In this document: positions 41,868 through 48,825 of the stretch, piece after piece
How positions within the stretch are numbered: the stretch's first letter is position 1
Layout: every line of letters starts with the position of its first letter
Assembly: GCA_033722295.1 (NCBI GenBank)
Contig: JAWVZH010000005.1
Span: 1-48,825 of the forward strand
Direction: 5' to 3'
DNA length: 48,825 nucleotides
Origin: JAWVZH01 sp033722295
Lineage (GTDB): Bacteria; Bacteroidota; Bacteroidia; Chitinophagales; Saprospiraceae
The notes under the pieces: model-generated
Seen by the model: only the letters and a program-made list of their open reading frames with translations
Databases searched by the model: none
Told to the model about the DNA's origin: nothing
Position numbers and translations under genes: made by a program

Positions 41868-41921
41868 ATCGAATGTAAAGAATTAATAACTCCCACACAT
41901 CAGGGGAAACACCCATTCGAT
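41868..41921. other. Nested hairpin beside the structured element
   Basis: Perfect 8-bp arms ATCGAATG (41868-41875) and CATTCGAT (41914-41921) enclose a TCCC-N8-GGGGA inner hairpin. A separate TTTCTC-AAT-GAGAAA hairpin lies at 41819-41833 immediately next to the three-way junction. No T-run follows on either strand. Confidence 0.4.
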
Positions 41922-42032
41922 GTTTAATTATCAAGTCAACCCATCTGCACATTACGGACGACTTTTATACAATTGCCCTAGGACTCGTGAGTTAGTATTC
42001 GGTATTAGGTAAGGTCACCTTTTTACTTCCAG

Positions 42033-42080
42033 TACGCCAATGCGCTAATACGCCAATGCGCTAAAAAGCCGACACGCCAA
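42033..42080. repeat. 8-bp-period array, six units
   Basis: Units TACGCCAA, TGCGCTAA, TACGCCAA, TGCGCTAA, AAAGCCGA, CACGCCAA sit just beyond the 3' end of paralogue B (stop at 42086). Read on the minus strand the unit is TTGGCGTA. Confidence 0.8.
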
Positions 42081-42085
42081 TACAC

Positions 42086-43558
42086 CTACCTACTGATCAC
42101 AACCTTCTCACTGTGCGCACCACTCTCAGTCAGAATATTGAGTATATACACGCCTTCTTCTATTTGACTGACATCAACACTATTGTTATGTAATTCACCT
42201 TCTCTTGCACAACGGCCATCTATAGAGCTCAGTCGGTAGTTAATCTGACCAGTGTAGTCTGTTTTTACATTGATCTGATCTGAAGCGGGATTGGGATATA
42301 GATTAATGATCTCTTCTTCATGCAGCGATACATTGGAGGTAAGGATATTCCCGTTGCAATCAAAAGTCGCATAAAATCCTTGCAAATAGCCATTGCTGAA
42401 ATAATCATACACACGTCCTACTACCGTAATCTCACAGCTGTCCGATAATATCATATCTGTAACTTGTATATAGTATTTGCTCGTATATTTAGTATACCAT
42501 ACCTCTTCTCGGTTAATGATTCTCTGCAAAAATATTTCTGACTGAAAAGATGTCTTCCAACTTACCCCGCCATAATATGGATTTGTACAAATGATGGCAT
42601 CCTGTTCTCCGAGCTTGACGGAAGTACCGGAAATTCCATATGCCATTTCAGGTTGATCATAAAGGATAAGCGTATCAAGTATAACCGAGTCTCCTTCAAG
42701 ATGATATACGCAAAGATTCGGCTCTGTCAGATTAAAACCTCTGTTGGGAAAGAGGCCAAAGGCCCAAATTTCATCGTCCATGATCTCCATACCAAAACCA
42801 AAACTCGCCGAACCGAGTCTTTCTCCCGTCTTTACATCGTCAAAGACACCTCCCTTGATACTAAGTATATCCAAATTACGATTTACAACTCCAATACCAA
42901 CATCAAGAAATCCTCGTATAAGAAAAGTGCTATCATTTAAAGCCTTCATATCCATAACATGTACAGTACTTATAATTCCGGTATTGGGTTCATTGGGAAG
43001 CCGTCTTTCCAAGGCAAGAATTTTCATAGTACCCAATTGATCTATTTCGACCAACATCATTATATCGGATGGACCTCCTCCATTATTTCTAATATTGAAC
43101 AAGACTACTTCCGAGTTTTGGAGGCTGCTGGGTTTTGTTGAGGCTGCATCCCCGAAAACACCCGATCGAGTCACTTCCTGAAGAATGTCATGTTTCTCAG
43201 ATAACGGATGATATCGTGTCATGACAATTGAAAATGAATCACCTTTAGGACAAAGCCATCCGGTCAGGATACTATTCTCTGCTTCGCGCTTATAATAGAA
43301 AGGCATCGCCCATTCACTGATTGCTTTGGGATTTAATATCGTAACCCTTTCATCATTCATGTTTATGACATCTATCCAGAAATCACGAATCCCAGAGTTG
43401 AGGCCATCATTCGTGAAAAAAACTTTTTCACCGTCTATGAACATCACTGATTCGTAGTAATAGTCTTTATTTCTTTCTATTGGATTCAATCCATTTTGAG
43501 AAGTAATACATGTCAGGGGTATCAAAATTATGATGCAGAGAAGTAGTGGATGTCTCAT
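42086..43558 (-). CDS. T9SS-secreted hypothetical protein, paralogue B
   Basis: About 490 aa from ATG at 43558, which gives the signal MRHPLLLCIIILIPLTCITSQ. A longer frame to 43726 translates the dispersed repeat and is not credible. Body opens NGLNPIERNKDYYYES, parallel to paralogue A; the C-terminus has LYPNPASDQINVK and ends EKVVISR. Function not recognised. The pair arose by duplication; the 3' end and the array beyond it are the most conserved parts. Confidence 0.8.
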   Translation of the reverse strand: MRHPLLLCIIILIPLTCITSQNGLNPIERNKDYYYESVMFIDGEKVFFTNDGLNSGIRDFWIDVINMNDERVTILNPKAISEWAMPFYYKREAENSILTGWLCPKGDSFSIVMTRYHPLSEKHDILQEVTRSGVFGDAASTKPSSLQNSEVVLFNIRNNGGGPSDIMMLVEIDQLGTMKILALERRLPNEPNTGIISTVHVMDMKALNDSTFLIRGFLDVGIGVVNRNLDILSIKGGVFDDVKTGERLGSASFGFGMEIMDDEIWAFGLFPNRGFNLTEPNLCVYHLEGDSVILDTLILYDQPEMAYGISGTSVKLGEQDAIICTNPYYGGVSWKTSFQSEIFLQRIINREEVWYTKYTSKYYIQVTDMILSDSCEITVVGRVYDYFSNGYLQGFYATFDCNGNILTSNVSLHEEEIINLYPNPASDQINVKTDYTGQINYRLSSIDGRCAREGELHNNSVDVSQIEEGVYILNILTESGAHSEKVVISR

Positions 43559-43591
43559 GTCCTTTAAGTTATGAAATATACCTGTAATAAA

Positions 43592-43676
43592 CCTCACCCT
43601 TCCTTGCTCCGACACAAGTGTCGAGGGCAATTCCTTCCCTCTCTTGCCAAGAGAGGGACCAAGGGAGAGTTCGTAC
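43592..43676. repeat. Dispersed palindromic repeat, well-preserved copy
   Basis: Second copy of the element at 39093-39172. It has two perfect hairpins: CGACAC-AA-GTGTCG (43610-43623) and CCCTCTCTT-GCC-AAGAGAGGG (43637-43657). It lies just upstream of paralogue B. Confidence 0.75.
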
Positions 43677-43740
43677 ACAGGAATGCACGGACGATAATAA
43701 TCGCATCCCGTATTCGAAAAAGTCACCCCTTTAATTCCAG

Positions 43741-43828
43741 CACGCCAAAATGCTGATGCGCCAATGTGCTAATACGCCGACACGCCAGAACGCCAATACG
43801 CCAATACGCCAACGCGCTAATGCCCTAA
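43741..43828. repeat. 8-bp-period array, eleven units
   Basis: Eleven head-to-tail variants of TACGCCAA, including CACGCCAA, TGCGCCAA, TACGCCGA and CGCGCTAA. The last unit contains the stop codon of the glycosyltransferase gene (TAG, 43825-43827). The preceding TTCCAG and GTCACC bases match those before the array at 42033. Confidence 0.82.
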
Positions 43829-45318
43829 TACAACTCCCGCTTATCCTCTGGTAACAAGCCCATGTATCCTTCGCAAAGGAAGACTCTGAAAACTCTCACA
43901 ACTCTCTCTCCTTTCCTGATTTTTATCAGATCCAGTTCCGTCACTTCTGTGAAATGTTCATCGAGTTCCTCCGGATAGCGGGTTTGGCCCGGAACAGAGC
44001 GCATGGTCGGATCAGAGTCCACGAAAATGGCGTCCTCTCCGATCAGGTGGGTGAAACTCGTATCGATGATATCATACTGGACCGCATGGCGACCGATGAC
44101 ATTATGCGCATAGATCTTTTCATCTATATAAAAGGCCAGTTGAGCTGTGGTCTTGTAATGGTCTCCTGCAAAAATAAAGGCGTTATGATCCTCGGAAATG
44201 TCTTCGACTTCTTCGGCCAACCGCTCCCAGCCATACCAGGTGTCATCCGACTTAATGGGAACCGGATAAAACCACACCTGGATACCCAACGCAAGGTGTA
44301 AAACGACCGACAGGATGAATTGCCATTTGAGCCATGGCCCCGTCAGTAATCTGACGGCATAAATACACCCCATAACATACGCCGGCATGATCCAGTTGAG
44401 CTTGACCCAGTAGATAAAGCTCAATCCCATGAAAGCCCCAAAAACCGGGATGAAAAAGGAAAGGACAAAAAGTGTTTTATCATCAGCCATTATGGATCTG
44501 AATCGTCTGTACAGCTCCATGGGCAATTTGGTAATAAAGGTGATGAAAAGGACCGGGATCAGCACCACGCTTTGGTTGGCTATCGAACCGAGAATGTGAG
44601 TTGGCTTCCACCCTTCCTCGGCAATGATCTCTACCCTGTTCGCTCCCTGAAATCCGAAGGAGGCGAAATCATGTACGATGTTCCAGTAAATGACGGGCAA
44701 CATGGTGATGATCATCACGATACCGGCCAGCCACGGCCAGATGGTCAGAAGACGGTATCTGTGTCGGGAAGAGAGAAGCAGGAATACACCAAGACAGGCA
44801 GGCAGGAATACCGCCGTATACTTGCTGTCAAATGCCAGTCCCATACATACTCCTCCGACGATCCATGCCCATTTTTTATCCAGAAAAACAGCGCGATACA
44901 AAACCAGCAGACTCAGTGTCCAGAAGAAGATCAACGGCACATCTGGTGTGACGACCAGCGACAACACACTTAGCATGATGGTGGATGTATAAATAGCCAA
45001 TGCAAGCAAAGCTGCCTTCCGCTCCATAAAGAGTCGCGCCAGTTTGTAGAACAATAGCTGGGATCCTAAAGCCATAGACCATGACATCAACTTGACAACC
45101 CAGGCTGCCTTACCGAAGATCCCGCTAAACAATGCCAACAAGTAAGCTACCATTGGCGGATGGTCATAATAGGACCAGTCGATGTGCTCGCTGTATACAA
45201 AGTAATAGGCCCCCTGCGGCATCAATCCCATTATAGGCACGAAGGACAGACGGAAGAGATTCATCCCGATGATAAAGGCCAATAAAAACCTCTCTGTTGT
45301 CAGCCAGCTATTCTTCAT
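43825..45318 (-). CDS. GT39/ArnT-type integral-membrane glycosyltransferase
   Basis: 497 aa with about ten to twelve hydrophobic helices. The N-terminal region FVYSEHIDWSYYDHPPMVAYLLALFSG holds the acidic and DHPP residues of dolichyl-/undecaprenyl-phosphate-sugar-dependent transferases (PMT_2). A soluble C-terminal part follows from about 365 (WYGWERLAEEVEDISEDHNAF). It transfers a sugar from a lipid carrier on the periplasmic side; acceptor unknown (lipid A-like or protein). The stop lies inside an 8-bp-period array. Confidence 0.88.
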   Translation of the reverse strand: MKNSWLTTERFLLAFIIGMNLFRLSFVPIMGLMPQGAYYFVYSEHIDWSYYDHPPMVAYLLALFSGIFGKAAWVVKLMSWSMALGSQLLFYKLARLFMERKAALLALAIYTSTIMLSVLSLVVTPDVPLIFFWTLSLLVLYRAVFLDKKWAWIVGGVCMGLAFDSKYTAVFLPACLGVFLLLSSRHRYRLLTIWPWLAGIVMIITMLPVIYWNIVHDFASFGFQGANRVEIIAEEGWKPTHILGSIANQSVVLIPVLFITFITKLPMELYRRFRSIMADDKTLFVLSFFIPVFGAFMGLSFIYWVKLNWIMPAYVMGCIYAVRLLTGPWLKWQFILSVVLHLALGIQVWFYPVPIKSDDTWYGWERLAEEVEDISEDHNAFIFAGDHYKTTAQLAFYIDEKIYAHNVIGRHAVQYDIIDTSFTHLIGEDAIFVDSDPTMRSVPGQTRYPEELDEHFTEVTELDLIKIRKGERVVRVFRVFLCEGYMGLLPEDKRELY

Positions 45319-45381
45319 TCTGCGATAAATATAGGGGGATTCTGCGCTATTTCACGCCTTTGAGGAAGTACGCGGGGTCTA

Positions 45382-47265
45382 TCAATTCCCCTCCTTCTTT
45401 TCCATCAGTTCTAGCCACCTCGATTCTGATGATTCCAGTTGTTCCTGAACTTTTCCCAGCTCTTCGGAAAGTTCCTGACTTTCTTGGGGCGACAGTTGCG
45501 ATTCGTTGAAAAGGGCCATGATCTCCTTCTTCCGGGCTTCCAGCCTGGGCAAGGCCTCGTCGATCTCCTTCAGTTCTTTTTTCTCAAAGTAAGTCAATGC
45601 AGCTTTCTTCTTCTCGCGTTCCGATGAATTCTCGGATTTCGTAGTGGCAATGTTATCACCTGATGGCGTACTTCTCAATGCTGCTGTTCCTACCTCCCTT
45701 CTGAATTCAGTATAAGTGCCTGGAAAATCCCAGATCGCACCATTACCCTCGAGTACAAAAAGGTGGTCGACCAACTTGTCCATGAAATAGCGGTCGTGGG
45801 AAACGATGATCACGCAACCCGGAAAATCCATGAGATATGATTCGAGAACATTAAGGGTCAGAATGTCCAGATCATTGGTGGGCTCATCCAGGATAAGAAA
45901 ATTGGGATTGGCCATAAGGACAGTCAAGAGATAAAGACGCCTTTTTTCACCCCCACTCAACTTTGACACCCTCATGAGTTGTTGCGGCCTCGGAAACATA
46001 AATCTTTCCAGGAGTTGTTCCGCGGAGAGTTTCTTCCCCTTTTTCAGGGGCAGATACTCCGCAATGTTGCGAATGACATCGATCACCCTCTGATCCTCGT
46101 CAACAGTTATGCCCTCCTGAGTATAATGACCGAAAACAACCGTATCACCGATGACGACCTTTCCGGTGTCAGGTCTAAGTTGCCCCGTAATTATCTTCAG
46201 CAGGGTCGTCTTTCCCGATCCGTTCTTGCCGATAATGCCTAGGCGTTCGCTTTTTTTGAACTTGTAATCGAAATTCTCAAATATGATCTGTTGATCGAAG
46301 GACTTCGAGATGTTATGCAGTTCGACGATCTTGCTTCCCAGCCGGGCGCTGTCGATATCGATATGTAGCTCATCCTCGATCCTTTTACCATAGACCTCTT
46401 CCTTGAGCTCATAGAACTTGTCCGTTCGTGCTTTGGATTTGGTGGTCCGGGCCTGAGGCATGCGTCTGACCCAATCCAATTCTTTTTTGAGCAGCTTTTT
46501 ATTCTTGTCATGAACCGTCTGCTCTATGTCCAGACGTATCGATCTTTTCTCGAGGTAATCGGAATAATTGCCGGCATATTTATGCAGTTTTCCTCCTTCA
46601 AGTTCAACGATCTGGTTGCAGACCCGGTCCAGAAAATACCTGTCGTGAGTGACCATAAAAAGCGTTCGATTCTGTGTGGAGAGATAGGATTCCAGCCATT
46701 CTATCATCTCCAGATCCAGGTGGTTGGTGGGCTCATCCAGGATCAAAAACTCCGGGTCCTCAAATATCAACCGTGCCAGGGCCAATCGCTTGGCCTGTCC
46801 GCCAGAGAGTTCTGACAGTAATTTGTCCATATCATGTATTCCCAATCTGCCACTGATCTCTTTTAGCCTGATGTCGGCATCCCAGGCCTTTTTCTGATCC
46901 ATCATAACGACCGCCTTCTGAATGGCCTCATCATCACCTGATTTCAGTGCTTCCGTATATGCTTGTAAAGTGCGCACCTTTGGATGTTGTGAACTTAATA
47001 AGTACTCTAAAACAGATTGTGTGTCCGGCATATGCGGGTCCTGCGGCAGATAGCCTGTTTTGACATCCTTATGCAATCTTATAAGGGCATGTTCTCCTTC
47101 CAGCGAGGTCTCACCGGCGATCACCTTGAGCAAGGTAGTTTTTCCTGTTCCATTCTTCGCTACCAGGGCCACCTTATCTCCCTTGTTGATATACAGATCG
47201 ATGTCATCGAAGAGGATCTTCTCTCCGTAACTTTTGGTCGCATTTTCAATGGTAAGAAAATTCAT
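45382..47265 (-). CDS. uup: ABC-F ATPase, Uup type
   Basis: 627 aa with two ABC domains and no membrane helices. Walker A AKNGTGKTTLL (about 36-46) and GKNGSGKTTLL; signatures LSGGQAKRLALA and LSGGEKRRLYLL; Walker B LILDEPTNHLD and LILDEPTNDLD. The C-terminal coiled coil (KKAALTYFEKKELKEIDEAL...SRWLELMEKK) is the Uup-type extension. ABC-F proteins act on ribosomes or DNA structures rather than transport. It is 63 bp before the glycosyltransferase gene. Confidence 0.92.
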   Translation of the reverse strand: MNFLTIENATKSYGEKILFDDIDLYINKGDKVALVAKNGTGKTTLLKVIAGETSLEGEHALIRLHKDVKTGYLPQDPHMPDTQSVLEYLLSSQHPKVRTLQAYTEALKSGDDEAIQKAVVMMDQKKAWDADIRLKEISGRLGIHDMDKLLSELSGGQAKRLALARLIFEDPEFLILDEPTNHLDLEMIEWLESYLSTQNRTLFMVTHDRYFLDRVCNQIVELEGGKLHKYAGNYSDYLEKRSIRLDIEQTVHDKNKKLLKKELDWVRRMPQARTTKSKARTDKFYELKEEVYGKRIEDELHIDIDSARLGSKIVELHNISKSFDQQIIFENFDYKFKKSERLGIIGKNGSGKTTLLKIITGQLRPDTGKVVIGDTVVFGHYTQEGITVDEDQRVIDVIRNIAEYLPLKKGKKLSAEQLLERFMFPRPQQLMRVSKLSGGEKRRLYLLTVLMANPNFLILDEPTNDLDILTLNVLESYLMDFPGCVIIVSHDRYFMDKLVDHLFVLEGNGAIWDFPGTYTEFRREVGTAALRSTPSGDNIATTKSENSSEREKKKAALTYFEKKELKEIDEALPRLEARKKEIMALFNESQLSPQESQELSEELGKVQEQLESSESRWLELMEKKEGN

Positions 47266-47282
47266 ATGCCTATCGCCGTGAA

Positions 47283-47314
47283 ATAAAAATGCCGGAAAGA
47301 AAGACTTCCCGGCA
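47283..47314 (-). terminator. Rho-independent terminator after the Prc-type protease gene
   Basis: Minus strand: 9-bp stem TGCCGGGAA / TTTCCGGCA (one G-U), loop GTCTTTC, then TTTTTATTT. It begins about 27 nt after the stop at 47341. Confidence 0.85.
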
Positions 47315-47340
47315 CAATATTATCAATAATTAGAGCTTAT

Positions 47341-48825
47341 TTACGGTTTGATCTCGCTTTGAAGGTCGCTCAATACCATCAGAGCCTCTTCCAGATAAAA
47401 ATCTTTCTGCAGATTCTCCTTCCATCTGTCGTTACGCGCTATGCGACTGGAATCAGTATTGATATAATCCATATCCACTTCCAGATTACTCAGGGTAATG
47501 GATTCAAGCGGAACGTAAAGGTCTTCATATTTTTCGGCCTCAGCCTTTCTTTCCTTAATGTAGGTCCGGTAGGTATCGAGCTCCATTGGATATGAAGTTC
47601 CTTCCCTGAGCGTCTTGATACGCGCTGCGTTTTCTTCCACCTTACTGAAAACCGGATTGCCCGCCACACGTTCCTCACTCTTAGCCCTAAGAGTTTCGAC
47701 ATTATCCACCTTGAAGACATTCTGGGCATGATCGATCGGCGTGATCTGAGTCCACTCCATGGCGTAATCATAATCCTTCTCACCCGTTTTTATATACATA
47801 TAATTATCCGGTAAAACGACATCAGGAACTACGCCTTTCAGTTGCACCGAACCGCCATCTATCCGGTAATATTTCTGCGTGGTGATCTTGACCTGACCCA
47901 ACGGCTTCATGTCTGAAGCGCCTTTGACCGCGCGATCGAGATCATAGAATCGCTGTACTGTTCCCTTTCCAAACGTTGAGGAACTTCCCACGATCACTGC
48001 CCTTTCGTAATCCTGAAGGGCGGCTGCCAGGATTTCAGAGGCTGAAGCGCTATTTGAGTTAACCATAACTACAAGTGGACCATCGTAGGTTACCGAAACA
48101 TCCTTGTCGCGGTGGATGTAAGGTTGTCCCTTTCTGCTTTTTACCTGGACAATCGGACCTTCTTCAACGAAAAGTCCCGCCATATCAACCACTTCATGGA
48201 GAGCGCCACCTCCGTTATTTCTAATATCAAGGATAATACCTCCCACATTCTCAGCTTTTAATTTCTCCAGCTCCTTTTTCACATCATCACTTGCCTTTGG
48301 TCCGTCCTTGCTGTTGAAGTTGCTGTAAAACCTTGGGAGATAGATATAGCCTACTGGATCTTCTATAGACTCATGCTCCAGAAGCATGGACTTTGCAAAT
48401 CCTTCATCTATGATCACTTCATCCCTTTCGATGGTAATATCTTCCTGTGTGCCGTCTTTCTTGAGCACGGTCAGTGTCACAAAGGTGCCCTTCTTGCCTC
48501 TGATGCGTTTGACGACCTCATCGATGCGCATTCCTGTGATATCCTCTATCTCCTCTGAATCACCCTGTCTTACCGCCGAGATCTTGTCGCCTACTTCAAG
48601 GTCTTTTTGTTTCCAGGCAGGACCGCCCGGAATGATGTCAACGACTTTGGTGAGATCTCCATCGGTCTGGAGCCTGGCACCTATACCTTCAAGTCTTCCC
48701 GACATGTTGATATCAAAATCTTCCTTCTCCTTGGGATTGTAAAAGTCTGTGTGCGGATCGAAAACGTGTGTAATGCTGTTGACATACGTCTCGAAGCGAT
48801 CGGCACGTGTGATCTTGTCGATGCG
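47341..48825 (-). CDS. prc: Prc-type C-terminal processing protease (3' part, runs off the window)
   Basis: The last 494 codons are present. The frame is open through the right edge; the ATG at 48705 is internal, since the 40 codons before it encode SITHVFDPHTDFYNPKEKED, typical of these proteases. Then follow a PDZ domain (about 60-125 of the fragment), and the S41 peptidase core with GPLVVMVNSNSASASEILA (catalytic Ser) and STFGKGTVQ (catalytic Lys). The Lys/Glu-rich C-terminal part fits the DUF3340-type tail of Prc. Periplasmic; removes C-termini of envelope proteins. Confidence 0.93.
   Translation of the reverse strand, partial: RIDKITRADRFETYVNSITHVFDPHTDFYNPKEKEDFDINMSGRLEGIGARLQTDGDLTKVVDIIPGGPAWKQKDLEVGDKISAVRQGDSEEIEDITGMRIDEVVKRIRGKKGTFVTLTVLKKDGTQEDITIERDEVIIDEGFAKSMLLEHESIEDPVGYIYLPRFYSNFNSKDGPKASDDVKKELEKLKAENVGGIILDIRNNGGGALHEVVDMAGLFVEEGPIVQVKSRKGQPYIHRDKDVSVTYDGPLVVMVNSNSASASEILAAALQDYERAVIVGSSSTFGKGTVQRFYDLDRAVKGASDMKPLGQVKITTQKYYRIDGGSVQLKGVVPDVVLPDNYMYIKTGEKDYDYAMEWTQITPIDHAQNVFKVDNVETLRAKSEERVAGNPVFSKVEENAARIKTLREGTSYPMELDTYRTYIKERKAEAEKYEDLYVPLESITLSNLEVDMDYINTDSSRIARNDRWKENLQKDFYLEEALMVLSDLQSEIKP

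Larger units (their letters stand above)
41587..42085. other. Structured intergenic region of about 500 bp
   Basis: No gene is visible on either strand. It holds a three-way-junction element (41694-41818), a small hairpin (41819-41833), a further nested hairpin (41868-41921) and an 8-bp-period array (42033-42080). The bases from about 41990 on (TATTCG, GTCACC, TTCCAG) correspond to the region before the array at 43741. Confidence 0.7.

Noticed and set aside
41587..42085. tRNA, tmRNA or 6S RNA in the structured gap
   Set aside because: No cloverleaf, CCA end, tag-peptide frame or long 6S-like bubble could be drawn; the three-way junction did not match a familiar family.
43559..43726. Upstream extension of paralogue B to 43726
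   Set aside because: It is a translation of the dispersed palindromic repeat and has no counterpart in paralogue A.
43741..43828. CRISPR or integron attC site
   Set aside because: The period is 8 bp with no spacers; no integrase gene and no paired core sites of the attC kind were found.

Overview
The window reads as chromosomal DNA of a Bacteroidota bacterium, most likely of the Saprospiria or a related group. The evidence is: seven secreted proteins with type IX secretion (T9SS) C-terminal sorting domains, lipoproteins with SPII lipoboxes, promoters of the TTTG-N19-TAnnTTTG type, an AtpD with the Bacteroidota-type insertion, and DUF6029, Omp28, DUF6702, HupE and HYC_CC_PP family proteins. 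Almost every gene is on the minus strand. The genus-level placement is only a guess.

Layout, left to right. (1) 1-709: 5' part of atpD with a clear promoter. (2) 1.0-18.3 kb: a copper-handling island. Its left unit runs (in transcription order) HYC_CC_PP protein, MbnP-like copper protein, MbnH-like di-heme enzyme, second MauG/CcP-type di-heme enzyme. Its right unit runs HYC_CC_PP protein, a CusA-CusC fusion, CusB, a secreted protein, a His-rich CPMH/CGM lipoprotein, a YdjM-like membrane protein, CopA and a coupled 41-codon ORF, followed by a secreted beta-propeller. (3) 18.3-25.1 kb: a sialidase-like propeller, an esterase lipoprotein, a large T9SS protein, a two-cluster Fe-S protein, DUF6702, HupE and a lipoprotein. 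(4) 25.2-30.7 kb: a tandem repeat and a G-rich tract, then atpB-E-F-H-A-G. (5) 30.8-35.5 kb: pheT, a small coiled-coil gene, zapA and rny, closed by a terminator. (6) 35.6-38.9 kb: Omp28 lipoprotein, DUF6029 barrel and a divergent TlpA thioredoxin. (7) 38.9-43.8 kb: a repeat-rich accessory stretch with two T9SS paralogues, a lipoprotein, REP-like palindromes, 8-bp-period arrays and a strongly structured 125-bp element. (8) 43.8-48.8 kb: a GT39-type glycosyltransferase, an ABC-F ATPase and the 3' part of a Prc-type protease.

Together the copper genes suggest cytoplasmic export (CopA), periplasm-to-outside efflux (CusABC), periplasmic or surface metal capture (lipoprotein, HYC proteins) and an exported MbnP-like protein whose Trp may be oxidised by a di-heme partner to build a copper site. 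The two parts of the F-type ATP synthase operon (atpBEFHAG and atpD) lie about 24.7 kb apart on the same strand with this accessory material between them. No tRNA, rRNA, CRISPR array, transposase or prophage gene was seen.
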